The translations under genes were made by a program, and so were the position numbers. Under the pieces are notes generated by a model. It did not search any database. It was not told where the DNA came from and saw nothing but the letters and a program-made list of their open reading frames with translations. From Humitalea rosea (lineage in GTDB: Bacteria; Pseudomonadota; Alphaproteobacteria; Acetobacterales; Acetobacteraceae): DNA of 64,000 nt. The stretch covers positions 1 through 64,000 of the forward strand of contig NZ_QKYU01000005.1 of the NCBI RefSeq assembly GCF_003253705.1, in the 5' to 3' direction. Below, in pieces: positions 63,376 through 64,000 of the stretch (the stretch's first letter is position 1; the number at the start of each line of letters is the position of its first letter).

Positions 63376-63996
63376 TCAGGCGATCAGGGGCTCGCCGATC
63401 TCGCGCAGCAGCTTTTCCCGGATCGCCCGGGCGAAATCGGCATAATCCGCGCAGCTTATGGCGAAGGCGCCGGAGCCGCCGATCACCACGTCACGGTAAT
63501 GCTCCAGCAGGTCCGGCTCCTCGTTCAGCACCGCCAGGGCGTTGAGCGTGACCCCGGCCAGCACCCCGGCATCGCGCACCGGCCTGGGGTCGCGTCCGGC
63601 GTTCCAGCGCCCGTCGCCCGAGACATCCAGCGTCAGCCGGGGCGGGGTGCCGGGGGCGGTGGCGAGCAGCACCAGCCCGGCGGCCATGCCTTCGCCGAGG
63701 GCCGTGGCGCCGGGGGCGGGCAGGCGCGGGGCGAAATCGATGGCCTCGGCCAGTGCGGCGGCGGCGGCGGGGCCGTCGATGCGGGTCCAGCCCACCGCCA
63801 CATCCCGCGCCCCAGGCCCGGACCAGAGCAGCAGGCTGACGGCGATGGCCCCGCGCGGGCCGGCGGCGCAGGCGGCGATGATGTCCGGCTGGCGGAAGGC
63901 CTCGGCCAGCCCGCCGATCATCAGCCCGAACTCGTCGTAATCGACGCTGGCCGAGACATCGACGGCGAGACACAGCGCAAGATCAACAGGCTCCAT
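63376..63996 (-). CDS. DUF1194 von Willebrand factor A-like protein (may be cut by the window edge)
   Basis: 206 residues from the ATG at 63996. The MIDAS motif reads DVSAS in AVDVSASVDYDEF; the second site is GATALGEGM and the third DVSGDGRWN. DUF1194 proteins usually have a signal peptide ending just before EPVDLAL; here the ATG sits in that place and the codon before it is Ala, so the real start may lie beyond the window. They are periplasmic proteins of unknown function. Confidence 0.8.
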   Translation of the reverse strand: MEPVDLALCLAVDVSASVDYDEFGLMIGGLAEAFRQPDIIAACAAGPRGAIAVSLLLWSGPGARDVAVGWTRIDGPAAAAALAEAIDFAPRLPAPGATALGEGMAAGLVLLATAPGTPPRLTLDVSGDGRWNAGRDPRPVRDAGVLAGVTLNALAVLNEEPDLLEHYRDVVIGGSGAFAISCADYADFARAIREKLLREIGEPLIA

Positions 63997-64000
63997 GGCG

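Overview
The window is very GC-rich apart from a few AT-richer islands. It is densely coded on both strands and looks like a chromosomal segment of an alphaproteobacterium, most likely Acetobacteraceae (Roseomonas-like). That placement is inferred from the polyhydroxyalkanoate (PHA) genes, three orphan Bug-type tripartite tricarboxylate transporter (TTT) binding proteins, ETF-ubiquinone oxidoreductase, a DUF1674 (SdhAF4) gene, opgGH and two alphaproteobacterial-type LexA boxes. No rRNA, tRNA or CRISPR array was recognised.

Layout. 0-5.6 kb: the end of an IS110-type transposase abuts a PHA operon (phasin, phaC, MaoC-Pta fusion) with a perfect FNR-type box upstream, followed by an RraA-like gene and a Bug protein. 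5.9-10.1 kb: a signalling operon of a small membrane protein, a hybrid histidine kinase and a REC-GGDEF protein. 10.4-17.3 kb: a haloperoxidase-type hydrolase, a small exported protein, a STAND-like regulator, an orphan family 5 solute-binding protein bracketed by two identical palindromes, an AraC regulator and the tail of a lost SDR gene. 17.3-21.3 kb: an alpha/beta hydrolase and a tight four-gene operon (isochorismatase-like, XapX, DoxX, MFS). 21.4-26.5 kb: hrpB and a radical SAM gene, divergent from a glycosyltransferase pair, with two LexA boxes on the shared promoter region.

26.5-40.1 kb: moaB, a cupin, a lytic transglycosylase, a family-4-like uracil-DNA glycosylase lacking the expected cysteines, ETF-QO, a three-gene cassette ending in a Dyp-type peroxidase, a Bug protein, htpX, sdhAF4 and a DUF4394 gene. 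40.1-50.3 kb: psd-pssA, an orphan GvpL/F-like gene, selO, opgG-opgH, a DUF6481 gene, a polysaccharide deacetylase and an RluA-type synthase. 50.3-52.4 kb: a small accessory island of an AbrB-like protein behind five 8-bp repeats, parDE behind a 9-bp inverted repeat, and a lower-GC PIN-like protein. 52.4-64 kb: crcB-rarA, a Bug protein, a type II NADH dehydrogenase, enoyl-CoA hydratase and acyl-CoA synthetase, a DMT exporter, a peptidoglycan-binding/metallopeptidase protein, a 776-base non-coding stretch with several inverted repeats, a PhnW-like aminotransferase and a vWA protein.

The best leads are the double LexA site between the radical SAM and glycosyltransferase genes, the Dyp cassette with two unrecognised partners, the AbrB/ParDE/PIN island with its repeat operators, the FNR box at the PHA operon, and the paired palindromes around the orphan binding protein. 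All functions are read from motifs and remembered families; no search was run.
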